Part shown: positions 22,172 to 34,042 of the stretch, one piece after another
Layout: every line of letters begins with the position of its first letter
How positions within the stretch are numbered: the first letter of the stretch is position 1
Origin: Fistulifera solaris
Lineage: Eukaryota; Bacillariophyta; Bacillariophyceae; Naviculales; Stauroneidaceae
Length of the DNA stretch: 64,000 bases
NCBI GenBank assembly: GCA_030295235.1
Contig: AP026130.1
Span: 124,001-188,000 of the forward strand
Reading direction: 5' to 3'
Translations under genes and position numbers: made by a program
Notes under the pieces: generated by a model
Database searches by the model: none
Seen by the model: only the letters and a program-made list of their open reading frames with translations
Told to the model about the DNA's origin: nothing

Positions 22172-22602
22172 GCTGTTACGAGTAATACGGAGTATTATTG
22201 CGCATGAATAAGAAATAAATGAGGATCGAAAAAATAAAATATTGTTGGCTCACGCCTGTTTTGACTTTTGACCGTTCACAGAAAATGTGGGCAAGTGGTG
22301 TTTTGACGTTTACAGAAAACGAAAACGATAGGGGGAATGATTTTTCACGTGCCAAGCTCATGACTGGAATTGAGTCACGAAGAAAACTCGCTACGAGCTA
22401 CGACTACGACTGGCCAGATGAATGATGACGTGGACAAAAATCGTGTCACCGACCAAACAACAGTTCAAGCGAATCTTTTTAGCTAAGGTTAGTAGACAAC
22501 CCAAACGACAAAGTTTTGACGAAAATTAACTGTCTAATTAAGCTATGCAGGTATATGCAATCGTGAGCGAACGCCTTCAGAAAATAATGAGAATCATCTT
22601 CA
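22172..22602. other. gene-free spacer
   Basis: About 430 bp with one TACGGAGTA 9-mer at 22186, just upstream of the exonuclease gene. Nothing else is evident. Confidence 0.5.
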
Positions 22603-23466
22603 CTATGCCGCAGCCGCTACCAAAGGTGCTTGTAAGAGCATGGTGTTCAGTAAAAACGCGTGTCTTTCTTTTTGAACCTTCTCATCTGTCGAATGTGGTA
22701 GTCTCAGAATGTACGTGGATAATAAATCCAGACAAAGTCTTGATAGACCATAATTTCCGAGGGAATGATGGATGCATCCAGCATTATTTAGGGCTTGCAT
22801 CATTACTTCGGACGACCGCACATCATCTGGGATCATTTGTGAAAGATTGAAGGCAGTTTCAAATAAACAGAGAGCTTGAATCAAAGAAGATCGAGTCTTT
22901 GCTAAAACGTAGGTCAACCCCATGTTATAGAGAATGGCGCAAGCTTCGAATGTACACGATGTGGGTTGTAGCAAGGAAACCGGCTTGAGAAGAACGGGTT
23001 GTGTCGCGATGAATCCATCACACTCTATTTCGTAGACTGGCGAGAGTTTTTCCGGTAAATGGGAAAGGATTTCTTGCGCTTCCCATACGGCGGCGACTCC
23101 CATCAGAACGGATGCGGAAGGCATCCATGACACGCGATTCGCAGGAAAGAGAACAGTTGATGGAAGGTAATTTGACGAAAAATGACTGGGTATTGTTTGA
23201 AATGATTGTGAAACAGGATACAGTATCTGTGCGGCGAGCTTGAGTGCGACAGACGCTTCTCGCAGTTGCCCTGAAAGCATGAGGGCAATAGCCATATTGT
23301 TGCAATCGATTGATGCATTCATTACAGGACGACGATCGATAAAGCAACTGGGTGGTTGCTTTAAAGCATTCGCTAGCGCTAATTTCGCCAAGTAAGCTAT
23401 TTCGGACATGTTGAGTGCATTTGTGCGAAAGATGCGGGAGAGAGTTTCCCGTGTTGCCTCGCTCAA
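22603..23466 (-). CDS. TPR-like diatom protein
   Basis: 287 residues, intact, all helical in character. 'CNNMAIALMLSGQLREASVALKLAAQILYP' and 'YNMGLTYVLAKTRSSLIQALCLFETAFNL' have the helix-turn-helix pattern of tetratricopeptide repeats, as does 'ALNNAGCIHHSLGNYGLSRLCLDLL'. The 'LNNAGCIHHSLG' phrase is of the kind common in expanded diatom TPR-like families. No catalytic or targeting signal is visible. It probably serves as a protein-binding scaffold, but this is inference. Confidence 0.7.
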   Translation of the reverse strand: MSEATRETLSRIFRTNALNMSEIAYLAKLALANALKQPPSCFIDRRPVMNASIDCNNMAIALMLSGQLREASVALKLAAQILYPVSQSFQTIPSHFSSNYLPSTVLFPANRVSWMPSASVLMGVAAVWEAQEILSHLPEKLSPVYEIECDGFIATQPVLLKPVSLLQPTSCTFEACAILYNMGLTYVLAKTRSSLIQALCLFETAFNLSQMIPDDVRSSEVMMQALNNAGCIHHSLGNYGLSRLCLDLLSTYILRLPHSTDEKVQKERHAFLLNTMLLQAPLVAAAA

Positions 23467-24206
23467 ATCTCACTCATCCGCCTGCGTCCATGATGTCGAA
23501 AGAACAAAAGAAAAGGAATGCGCTCCGATTTTTGTGCACTTTTAGCGTGGATGCACCTTTCGGCGCTTAAAGTCTACCAGTCAGACTACACACCCACGCT
23601 ATTAACGAAAATACCATCTCCTGCAGCAGTACGGAACAGACACCACCTCGGCATATCGAACGTACCGTTGTCGTCACTCATTAACTAAGTAGAAAACATC
23701 AAATAACCGTTGCTGGCTATCAGAGAGCTAAGTAAAAAATGAGAAGAGTGTCGTTGATACAGCCATCGGTCTTGATGCATGATCTCCGTTTCACCAAGTG
23801 GGATAAACAATGTAAAGATTGAAAGTAGATTGGGCCTTTGAGCGTGAAAAACGTCAAACGTGAACAACACTTCAAGCTTCAAGCTTCAAGTGTTTCAAGC
23901 GAGAAAAATGGAGCATGATTCATCTGTGATTCATTCATTCAATAGCCAGAATAAAGAACTAGAGATGCCCATTATCTTTTGAGTCCCTAACTCAAACCTA
24001 GTACAATTGATTCGAAGGGAACAAATAAGAGGCGTTTCAGAAATGGTTGGTAGCCAATTTACTTTGGCAAGGTTCAAGAAAGCAAACGAATGATTTGAAA
24101 CGACTCCTTATGATTCACTTCTTTGTTAATAGAAACACGACATTCACATTAATTACAATTTTAACGGATACTTTGTTCCCTGTTGTCGATCATTGCCTTT
24201 ATCCCC
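23467..24206. other. gene-free stretch
   Basis: About 740 bp. It contains the micro-repeat 'cttcaagcttcaagcttcaag' near 23871 and otherwise no coding region I can support. Confidence 0.5.
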
Positions 24207-27200
24207 TCAAATCAAACCAAATTCATCGTCTGAATGGACGTCAAAATCAAAGTGCTTCAGAGCTTTCGTACCAATGGGGCGTTTGGCTATCGCCCTAGAT
24301 GGACTGGCTAGAGGACTCAATGCGCCCACCGTACTCCCGGGGGATGTTGTAAATTGGATACCATGAATCGAGGAGCCGGACGAGAGGCTGTTCTCAATGA
24401 TTTCGCCCAAATAGCGGCTCTTTGGTTTCGTCTCCATGCTCTTTTTCGTGCGGATACCGTACATCGAAGCATATTTTTCAGCAGCAGTGCGTGGTGCGGT
24501 CTGCTGACTGGTCGGCCTCGAAGCGAGATAGGATGGACCTGACACTTCGCTGTCATCCGCGCTGTAGGTAAAGGTTAACGAGTCCGAAGAGACAATAGAC
24601 GCGTTCTTCTTTACTCGATGCAATGCTTGACCTCTGGGCGAAGTCGGAGCAGCAAGGAATTTGCTAGCCTTGTTACTTGTCGGCTCAGATAGCTCAATTT
24701 CAACGGTATCAAGGATGAGCTTTTCTTGCTTTCCACGACGCTTTTCCATGTGCCTGCGCTGAACACGAGCGATTTCCATGTCGACTTCTCTTTTCACCAT
24801 GAGGAAGAAACGTTCGATGACGAGAGCGGCATGTTTTTCTTTCCGACAATCGAGCACAACACGCCACCAGAACTGGATACGATTAGCGGCCCATGTCTCT
24901 CGCATTCCATTCGACTGGCCATAGGTGAAAATTCTGTCAATCTGCAAGCTGCGAGTCTTTTCATGTGCAAGGAATTTGCGAGCGTGGGACTGTATGATGA
25001 CAATCGATCCGAGTCGAAGGCGAGCTTGCCGACGGACCATGAAACCTCGGAACAAAGATTGGAATTTCACCAAATGGTAGTGCAAGATGACATAGTCGGT
25101 GTACTTAGAGAATCCTCTCCACGCTGCTTGAATTTTGGCGGCGGCTATTTGTCGTGTCTGATACTCAACTCTCTTTCGAGTCAACAACTTCTTAGCCAAA
25201 AACATCCTCACCGTTGACTTCATTATATTAAAGGAAAAAGGGTGAGAAATCCGGAATGCAATTTATAGTATCCAAAGAATTCAAGCCTTACCTGAATAAG
25301 AATAGCATTCATCAACGAAAGCAGCAGCTTGTATTGCGCTGAGTATTTCCTAATTTGGGACTGAATGACCGTCGCCGCCTTGTCGCGGCGCATTTGTTCG
25401 ACTTTTCGAATAGCCAGCCACCTTCGGGTGGTGCGTTGGACATTTACTACGTCCACTAACGAAAAAATGTAGTCAGTGTAGCATTGAAAGCCTCTCCAAG
25501 CAGCCTGGATACATCTGGCGGCCTCTGCACGCCTGAAATTCATAATAGTCCTGTATTCTCGCTGTGCTTTCCAACTACGAAAGGCAGACTGAATGATGAG
25601 AACGTCCACGATGAAGAACTGATATTGCCTTTGGCAGGACATGCAGCGCCACCATTGCTGCACCTTTGTTGCGGCTAATTCCCTGCATTTCTCCTCGAAC
25701 CGTCGCATTCTTGTTCGGACAAGGAATCCACGAGCTGCAGCTTGGGCAACAATAATCCGGTAAACAGTATCGAACGTTGAGACACAGGCAAGATAGCCGC
25801 GAATTACCTTTTGAATATTAATAGCAGCCATGTGTTTTACTTCTAGCTCTTTTCGAACCTGCGTGCCTCGAAATACCTTTTGTATAGTTTGAGCAGAAGT
25901 TTGGTAGGCGAGCAAAGCAGCCTCTGCTTTCCATCGACGCATGTAACATTGTATCTCAAGAATCCCCCACATTCGATCAATTGCTTCGCGCTGGGCGAGA
26001 AAACGTCGAGCAGCACTCTGAATCGGCACAGCAGACTTGGATAGAACCCGAATTCCAGCACGCTGGATTGGATCGATAGTGTCCATTGATTTGTTCTTGT
26101 TTTCGACCGCCAAACCCTTAGCCTTCGGTTCCACTCTGTGGTATTTCCCGGACGCGATTCCTTCTTCTCGGCGTCTTCGAAGAATACTTGCTCCTATTGA
26201 AAATGGAGTCAATCTACGTGGCCCGCTGCGACCACCCTTTGACACTGCATTCGCTCGTTTTTGCTTGAGAATACGCGTCCGATTTTTGAATCTTTCATTA
26301 CGAACAATGAAGGTAGTGTGCGAGACGAAGTTTTCCAGAGGTGCGTTTGATGTCCCCGTAGTTGTGAGTCGTGAAAAGTTACCGACTTCTGCAATATGTG
26401 TCTGCGATGCATCATCATCAACTTCGCGATTCTGGTCACAAGAGCGACTATGAGAAGCAGCTGCATCCAGATTGTTCTGACTTGTGTTTGTTTTGGTATT
26501 AAAACGTGCTGCCTTCATCTTACTATAGTGCTTGCTCTTGTTCTCTTTTGTGACGTGCGTGGAGTCAACTCGCTTTTGATCGGGCGCGCCATACTCCATT
26601 GCAAGGATCACGTCGCTGTCAACTGGATCTGTGCCTTTCCATCGATTAGTTAATGGAGTACGCAAAATTCCGGGAGGAGACCCGTTCATGGTATGGTGGC
26701 GAGGTGACCGTAAAATCAAATTTTCGTTGGTGGCATTCGGTAAATGAATAACGACGCTGCGACAAGAGGAACTTTGTCGTGGAGGCGGTGGAGGAGGAGG
26801 AAGATTGTTTTGAACATGACAAAAGCTAGCGGGTTTCTCGTTCTTCTGCTCATCATCAACCGGCTTCACACTATTCAAAGGTGGGTCAGGTGCAGATGAC
26901 TGCAATGAGGCTTTCCTTCTCAAGTAGTTAAGAGGAGATCCTTTCGACGACTCCTTTGTTTCACTCGCAGAAAGTGCTTTCTCCCCTGGCGAATCAACAT
27001 CGAAATCAAAGGACGGTCCCTTTGTATTGTCCGTTGGTGACGGATCCCGAAGAAAATGACGCGGAGAAGGATCTCGGAATGAATGAGAAGTACGTACACG
27101 ACTTTCCCTCGGCTCTGAACCTCGTGTTCTCGGTGTATCATCTGTCGGATCAATCGAAGTGCGGCGGGTATTTACGGTTGTAGGCGAATCGTTTGTTTCA

Positions 27201-28566
27201 GGTGGGTCATTCGTAGAGCCCACGTACGATGCTACTGTATCAATGTCCAACTTCTGATCTGCGTGTAAATATACGCCGGTGGGCTCGTGGACTCTCTGAC
27301 TTCGTATACTTTGGCTTGAGTCCGGATCTAGAGATCGTCTCCCTAAAGAACCAAACGTTGGCGCAGTAAGTGTGCTGACTTCATCGTGTCCATGATAGCG
27401 GATAGTCCTTCCACGGTGCAAACTGTGGCCATTGCCTATTGGCAATAAACCATTGCCGCGCTTACTTATAGGAGCATCAACCCTGGTGTTATCGTTTCCC
27501 TTCCCGACGTCCTCATTGCTCGATTGATTCACCGGTGCTGTCGTCTCGCTCCTGATCTCCGTTTGCAATGTACTTTCGTCAGACGTACTCGGAACAACGA
27601 TAGTCTTTTTCTTTATCCCGGTCCGAAAAAGCTTGCTGAAGAATCCCTTATTAGTTACAGTTTCATCGCGGTTCGCCTTGTCGTCGACATCCTCTTTTAC
27701 AATCTCCAAAGAAGCGGTCGCACTGCGCTGGGTCGTAGTTCTTTTCGGGGGACTTGTTGCGAGAGCACTCTTTTTTCGGTCGAAGCGCCAATCGCAACCG
27801 TTTCGGTGTCTTTGGACGCTTTTTCTTTTTCCGTCGATTTGACTCGTTCCGGTGCCCGAATCTTCAAGCGCCTCTTGGGTGGCGTCATGGATCCATCTTT
27901 TTCGTAAGACGAGTGATTTCCTATCATTTTTGTCGAGTCACTGTTTTCGGATTCTGTGGGCGATCTCCTCGAGGGTACCGATCCAGAAGCGGTTGTTACG
28001 GTAGTAGCGGTGACAGAAGACGGCGCCGGCAAAATGGAAAGATGATGCGTCTTTTTCAAGGCCACGGACGGGTCATTCTCTTCCTCTGGCACCGCGTCGA
28101 GTACCAGCGTATCGGTGTGATGAATGGCGCGTGTCGTACGGAATCGCTCGAAACCCTGTCGCGGAGAAGCAATGGTAGAAACAGTCAAGTCGTCACTTCG
28201 AGTCGCTACCACAGAAGGCAGTGAGGTTTGGTTCTTAATGTGATCCCAGGAATCGTAGCTTTCTGTGGGACGACGATGGATATCGGGCGGTGTTGTCGTA
28301 GCCATTTTCGACACTGGTGGAGGAGGGGTAGATTGACTTTTGTTTGTCGGTTTCAGCACATTCGTCGGCTGTGGTGGCGGAGGTGGCGGTGCAGCAAGTA
28401 GATCCGACAAAATACGATCATCGTGTTTGGTGCTCGATCTCTTCAAAGAGGTTTCTACTTTTCCTTTCATCTTTCCGTGATTACGACGCTCTCTCCTGCG
28501 CGCCCGAGCAGTCGGTTCTTTGCCGTTTGCGACAATTGCGGGTTGTCCCATTGCTGGAGCGACCAT
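24207..28566 (-). CDS. large multi-IQ-motif, proline-rich protein
   Basis: About 1428 residues in two exons; the intron is 25218-25291 (74 nt, GTAAGG...GAAG). The N-terminal 560 residues are disordered and basic, with two polyproline tracts ('APPPPPPPQP' and 'LPPPPPPPRQ'). From about residue 840 on come some 15 IQ motifs of the form IQxxxRxxxxR, such as 'IQSAARRFLAQR', 'IQKVFRGTQVRKE', 'IQAAWRGFQCYTDY', 'VQRTTRRWLAIRK' and 'FQSLFRGFMVRRQ'. Splicing rebuilds one of them as 'LIQ|STVRMFLAKK'. Such arrays bind calmodulin or myosin light chains, as in ASPM, but I see no calponin or kinesin domain. The frame breaks near 27748 in a C5 run; one added C joins the N-terminal part. Confidence 0.85.
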
Positions 28567-29045
28567 TGTCTTTTATGCTTTACGTACGAAGGTAGTGAAT
28601 TGCTCGATATATTCTTGTTCGTAATGTTTGCTTTTTCAGTTACAAGAGATGAAAAAGTGTCATGGAAAGAAACAAATTCAAATTGGGCGATCGCGGTTCT
28701 GGGCGATAGAGGTGCGCACAAATATCAGGCTTTGACGCCTAAGTAATTTCAGGTATTTAAAGGCTTTTACGCGCGGGCATGTAAAGTAGTGCCTAACTAA
28801 TTAGATGAGGTCCGATAAGTATATCAATTTAAGTAGAATTATTTGTACATACTCTACGCTGACGAGTCATAATTAAAAGACGAAATTTATTAACAGAACC
28901 TGTTCCGCTTTGCGAAGCGCCCGTCGGACATTTTGATACGGTGACTGCGTTGGTGCCGAATATCCATCCATCTCCCCCGAAGGCTGCATTAACGATAATA
29001 CCCCTTTGTTTGTCAATCACCCAGGACCGAGGATTGAAAACGTCA
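28567..29045. other. divergent promoter region, IQ protein and arylsulfatase
   Basis: About 480 bp between two outward-facing genes. A frame upstream of the chosen sulfatase start is open but has no signal-peptide character, so I treat it as leader. Confidence 0.5.
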
Positions 29046-30767
29046 ATGAGGTCAATGAAAAGATCGAAAGTGACATTGCTTATTCTATTATGGTTCCGTA
29101 CGGTCATTTCCTCATCATCCTTGCCCAACATCATCATACTTTTGGCCGACAATTTGGGCTTTAACGACATTTCTTTGTTCGGTGCTCGATCGATCAACAC
29201 TCCGAATGTCGACCGCATCGGTGAACAGGGTGTACAATTCAAACACTGGAACTCTGCTGCTCATTTGTGTTCCGCCAGTCGTGCCGCTTTGTTGACAGGA
29301 AAGTATCCGGTCCGCACCGGCATTTATCCGGGCGTCTTTCACGCCGACTCGGTGTACGGATTGCTGCCGACGGAAACCACTTTGGCCGAATATTTACGTG
29401 AACTCGGTTACGCAACGTCCATTGTGGGGAAATGGCATTTGGGTCACAACACCGATTTTCTTCCCACCAATCAAGGCTTTGATGAATGGCTGGGAATTCC
29501 GTATCATGCCTCTGGTGGGTCGGTGGAAGACCATGTGTGTCAATATGATCGGAACGAAACCATGTGGTTACCGTTATATCACAACCACAGGATTGTGCAG
29601 CAGCCGGTCAACATGCATCATTTAGCACAGACGTATACGGATCGTGCGATTGATTTTATGCAACGACACCGACACGAACCGTTCTTTTTGTATTTTCCAT
29701 TTTCACACGTCCATCAATTGTGTGCTCCACGTGATTATCCGGAATAATCGACCTGCCAATGGAGCGCTCGCGTCAACAGTACATTTGTCAATGCCGTGGA
29801 AGAGATGGATTGGATGGTGGGAAAAGTCCTCGATACAATTGACCAACTAGGAATTACGAACAATACACTGGTCTTATTTACCAGCGACAACGGACCTTGG
29901 GTAGCAGAACAAGAATGCTCGGGCTCAAAGGGCCCTTTCTTGGGGCGATGGTAAGAATCCGTTAGTAGTTTATAAAGACTTCCCTTATCATTTGCAACTA
30001 ATGCTTTCTCCTTTCTTACAGGCTCATGGATCACACGGCCGAAAATTGCACTGCATGTCCCCATGACTACAATCCCGATCCAAATGTATTTCGTCAATGT
30101 TTATTACCGAATACCACCCATCGATTGCAAGGAGTGCATTGTGGTGCCGATACTGGACTTGGTTCGTTGTGGGAAGCCAATTTGCGTATGCCCACAGTAC
30201 TGCAATGGCCCGGTCGGATTCCACCCCGGCAAGAAAGCCCCGAACTGTTTTTCTTCACTGGATGTTGTCCCTACCATCTTATCTATGGTGGGACAAGACA
30301 CAAAGCATTTATCCTTCGACGGAATGGACATGAGTGACATTTGGTTGCATCCATCATCTAGACGTACAGCCGGTCGTGTTTTATTCTTTTGGCGAGACGG
30401 CTTCCAATCGGGTCCACTGCCCGCTCCTTACGGCCGCATGGATGTAGCGGCTGTCAAAGTCGGGCGCTTCAAGGCCTGGATCTGGACCAAAAGCGCTCAT
30501 TACAATGCCGATGTCGAAGTCTATCACGATCCGCCTTTATTGTTTGACGTGGAAAACGATCCAGCCGAGGCCAAACCCTTGGATCCGCAGGAACATGTCA
30601 ATTTGCTTCGTTCTATTCCCATTTGGATCGAACAACACAAGGCCGGTGTGGATTGGACATTTCCATTGACTTTGGCCAAAGACCCACGATTGGTGCCTTG
30701 TGTAGACCAAACCACTGGATGTCGAACTGCTGTTAGTTACTCTTTTTATCCAGAAGTAACACTGTAA
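29046..30767 (+). CDS. secreted arylsulfatase (ARSA-like), with one in-frame stop
   Basis: About 549 codons in two exons; the intron is 29951-30021 (71 nt). The start is at '[17 protein letters not shown]', a signal peptide. Sulfatase metal ligands lie in '[14 protein letters not shown]'. The formylglycine motif C-x-A-x-R is '[17 protein letters not shown]', followed by '[13 protein letters not shown]' and '[10 protein letters not shown]'. The closest pattern is arylsulfatase A, down to '[13 protein letters not shown]' and '[12 protein letters not shown]' near the end. The enzyme would hydrolyse sulfate esters, perhaps of sulfated polysaccharides. Two oddities: a TAA at 29745-29747 within an otherwise continuous frame, and a frame break near 30252 where dropping one T of T5 gives '[16 protein letters not shown]'. 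Confidence 0.85.
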
Positions 30768-31465
30768 CGTACACTTTTTCTACGATTTATCCAAAAAATA
30801 CTGTGTCTTAGAGTCGATGTTTGATGTTAGCACGGTTGATTGTTCTTAGACTCCGCACACGTCAAAGCGAATCCACGCTAGTCTAATTTAAAAACAAATT
30901 TCTTGCAAGTCGATGCAGCTTGCATAGGAGGCATTGACAGTTGACATTCCCACCCAGAAAGATGCCTCGCATAAGAACTTGGCTACAAAATTCTCAAGGC
31001 CATTGCTCCGACGCGAGAAGTACTTGTACAGAAGAAAAAAGTGACTACCAGGTATGGTCGCAGGACAAAAAGTGCGTTGCACGCACATTTTTCTTTCCTT
31101 CCGAAATGCGAGTTTGCTGGTACACTGAACGACAGAGTAGTGAGAGCACGAAATTGTGTTACGTCACCCTGCAAGGAATGACTCACGGGGCTATTTGTTT
31201 CCGCTGGTGTGGTACACGAATGTGGTCATTCGTACGCGCTTGTTGAGGACACGTGTACACAAAAGACAATACGAAATACGAACGACAAACCGATGCCGAT
31301 GATGAGCCGACGATGTTGAGCACGAGTTGAACAACTCATCGTCGCCATCGAACGCTTTTTGATTATTTTCACAAACAAACACTTGTTTGGCTTTTTTCTC
31401 TTAAGCACCTGTTGCACCATAAACTACATCATTTTCTCTAACTTGTATACGAAAAGCATAATACA
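30768..31465. other. gene-free stretch
   Basis: About 700 bp between two plus-strand genes. Several overlapping small frames exist on both strands, none with recognisable content. Confidence 0.5.
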
Positions 31466-32326
31466 ATGAAATCGTCTTCCTGGTTCATAATAACAGCCTT
31501 CTTTGTTCCACTTTCTACAGCCTTTCAATTGTCGATGCTGTCCTCTCGAACATCATCTTCCAATACAAGCAAACAACAGATTTTTCATCAATCAATGCAA
31601 ATCATGACATCACCGCGGACGGTTTTTCCCTCCAAATCCGGTGGCATCTCTTCAAACTTGATATCGCAGTTGGCAGTCTTGGCCTCAAACTCCGTTTGAA
31701 GGCACAAACGGATGTTACTTGCGATGTAACGAGTCGGAGTGCCGATTTGTTGCTGCGCGGCCGTGTCGGACCTGTCACCGTCAGAGGCAAGGGATGGCAA
31801 AGTGGTTTGGGACTCACGTGTCGGGCCATTGAAGCCACCGTCGACAGTTGTGAGCTCGATGTTCCGCGTCTTTTGTCGGATCAGAAATTGCGGTTGTTGC
31901 AACCCGCGTTAGGCAAGGCCATGGTGGCTTTGAATGCGCATGATTTCAGTAATTTCATTACACATCCGCTGATGAAGACGCTGGGAGATTTGCAATTTGT
32001 TCGTGAAGGAACTTCGATCAATGCCACATTGGGGACTGTCACATTTCATGTGCTAAAAGCCTCGCAGACATTCCGGTGTGTATTGCAACGGGCGGACAAT
32101 GAACAGCGTCGGGCCCGAATTGAAGTTCAAGGTGACGACATTGACACGGCGCTCGAAATCTCTCAGAATCTTTCGGATTTTTTTTAACGATTTAGTCTTT
32201 GAACTGGATGGAACATTCTTATCCTTCCGTGACATGATGGTCACAGGGAAGGGAGAAGCACCGAGTGTCATGCTGGCCCTTTCAATAAAAGTGCACAAAT
32301 TCCCTTCGGCAGGGTTGCAATTTTAA
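31466..32326 (+). CDS. DUF2993 (LmeA-like) lipid-binding protein, plastid or secretory
   Basis: 286 residues. The N-terminus 'MKSSSWFIITAFFVPLSTAFQLS' is a signal peptide ending in A|F, which in diatoms suits plastid import. The body has the DUF2993 pattern of alternating strands: 'KLDIAVGSLGLKLRLKA', 'SADLLLRGRVGPVTVRGKGW', 'HDFSNFITHPLMK' and 'VFELDGTFLSFRDMMVTGKG'. This family is also found in cyanobacteria and actinobacteria, where LmeA binds phospholipids. Two frame breaks, near 31580 (T5, one T short) and 32185 (T8, one T too many), cancel in length and leave 287 codons. Confidence 0.75.
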
Positions 32327-32482
32327 GAATTCGATATAGTCATAATACACGCGTAGTTGTAAATAATGAAAATGAACTTTAGCAAGTATCAGACCGTTGC
32401 GAACCATGTCACACATGTTCTGCATTCAAAAGGCCCAGCCTCTGGCTGTTACCCTGTAAGGTGTTCTCGCAATAACCATAGA

Positions 32483-33457
32483 TTACTTCTTTTTATTACT
32501 GCCACTACCCAATTTTCGTCCTTTGTTCTTCTTTCTCAATTTCAATGCCTTGCTCACACTCTCTTTACCGGCATCCTTGTCCGCTGGATCCAGTCGCTTG
32601 GATAGAAATTCCGGCGCGACCAACCAATCTTGTCCTTGTTCGAGTTTCGGCCAAATATGTTTGTGAAAATGATAAAAGTGACCCGTCAAGATGCCCATGA
32701 TATGCGGCAGGGCCGCCATAGGACTCTGTGCTTGCAAGACATCGGAGGCCATGAGTCCGTACGGCAAGGACCAGTACGGGACCGTGAATACCAGCCATTT
32801 GACCTTTTGGTGGGGCATGGAGCGACTGAGGACATGCAGCATACTGGTAATCATGCTGTTGGCGAAGAACGGTTGGCCGACGAGAGTACTAAAGATGGAA
32901 AGCAACACGAGTTGTGATAGAAGAAAGACGGAGTGCTGTGCCGTACCGTAGGCTCGTTCCAAAGAAGACCCGTATTGAAACAAATAGTAGCCATTCAACA
33001 ACCAGCTAATGGAAGGAGGCCCCAAGAACGTTGCGGCAGTGATGGGACGCCAGAGTTGCAAGCCGTACAACACACGCATGGGGTCGAGTGCGAGCAGTCC
33101 TTGTGTAAGCTCTTCCCCCAGCACGAGACCAAGCAAGGTCGCTACACCGACCAGCGTAATATAAATTCGTGTCAACGGCAATATTTTCTTGTACTTTTGA
33201 AGCGTATCGGCGACTGCTGATTTCTCTTCTGGGGCATCTTTCTTGGTGACTTTCCGTTTGCCAGTTGCCGTCTTTTGTGCGACTTTTCGCTTCGAAGCGC
33301 CCCCTCTTAGTTCTATTAATCGATGGTTTGAGTTGAGCAGTAGATTGCCGCTAGATAAAGCGTTAGCGGTCGTTCTAGGAAGCACCCGACTCGAAGCTGG
33401 ACCCCAAGATAATCCTATCACTAGAATGGATAATATTGATGCGAAAGATGACTTCAT
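32483..33457 (-). CDS. Derlin (Der1-like) with secretory presequence, candidate SELMA subunit
   Basis: 324 residues, intact. Residues 1-23 form a signal peptide ('ILSILVIGLSWGPASS'), followed by a basic spacer with 'LIELRGGASKRK' up to about residue 90. The Derlin domain starts at 'LPLTRIYITLVGVATLLG' and has the signature 'GLQLWRPITAATFLG' (WR motif near 136), 'NGYYLFQYGSSLERAYG' and 'MGILTGHFYHFHKHIWPK', which equals the GNLVGHLYFF helix of human Derlin-1. Host ER Derlins lack such an extension. In diatoms, symbiont-derived Derlins with bipartite presequences form the ERAD-like translocon of the second outermost plastid membrane. The residue after the predicted cleavage is R, not F, which fits retention in the periplastidal space. 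Confidence 0.85.
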   Translation of the reverse strand: MKSSFASILSILVIGLSWGPASSRVLPRTTANALSSGNLLLNSNHRLIELRGGASKRKVAQKTATGKRKVTKKDAPEEKSAVADTLQKYKKILPLTRIYITLVGVATLLGLVLGEELTQGLLALDPMRVLYGLQLWRPITAATFLGPPSISWLLNGYYLFQYGSSLERAYGTAQHSVFLLSQLVLLSIFSTLVGQPFFANSMITSMLHVLSRSMPHQKVKWLVFTVPYWSLPYGLMASDVLQAQSPMAALPHIMGILTGHFYHFHKHIWPKLEQGQDWLVAPEFLSKRLDPADKDAGKESVSKALKLRKKNKGRKLGSGSNKKK

Positions 33458-34042
33458 TTTCCCGTGATCTGAGTAGTCTCGCAGCTAAGCACTCAGTCAC
33501 GCACGTAAACAGAAGATATCGATTTATATTAATTTCAAAACTTCGACTTTGCCTGCATGTGGAATGGTCGCAACATGTTTTTGTTATCGGCCATCATCGC
33601 CTCTCTCATCTTTCCGTAAATTTTGCGGTGTGGGGCAACACACGTACGACGGCATTTACACGTGTCGATATCAACCAGTCACGACTCTACTCGTGAATGG
33701 CGACAAAAGAAGAGGTTGCAACAAACAACAACAAAGCGACAGCCTGGTTTGTTATCAGACCACTAAATAAACAAGTTTAGAGCGACTGCTTCAAAACATT
33801 AAAAAGTTTAACAGTGCCATTGTTTAAACCTCTTTCCATTTGATGTAGAATCATTTTATGTTCACTATAAAACAAAATGTATATTACCTTTTTTATCCAT
33901 GACTCAAATTCAGTCACGAGTCATAAAGTAGATGATCGAAGGAATCTGAATGCCCGTTCACCTTTCATTATTGAGATTTAGTAACTACAAATCATTATAT
34001 TCCCAGTCTCAAATTATTGATTAAAAAACTTAAGTTCAAAAT
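33458..34042. other. gene-free stretch
   Basis: About 585 bp. It contains a copy of the palindromic motif near 33899 ('catgactcaaattcagtcacgagtcat' broken as CATGACTC...GAGTCAT). No gene seen. Confidence 0.5.

Noticed and set aside
28829-29342. Minus-strand frames opposite the start of the sulfatase gene
   Set aside because: They mirror the sulfatase coding strand, which has strong family motifs.
30941-31246. Plus-strand 101-codon frame between sulfatase and DUF2993 genes
   Set aside because: No family signal, overlapped by equally long frames on the other strand.
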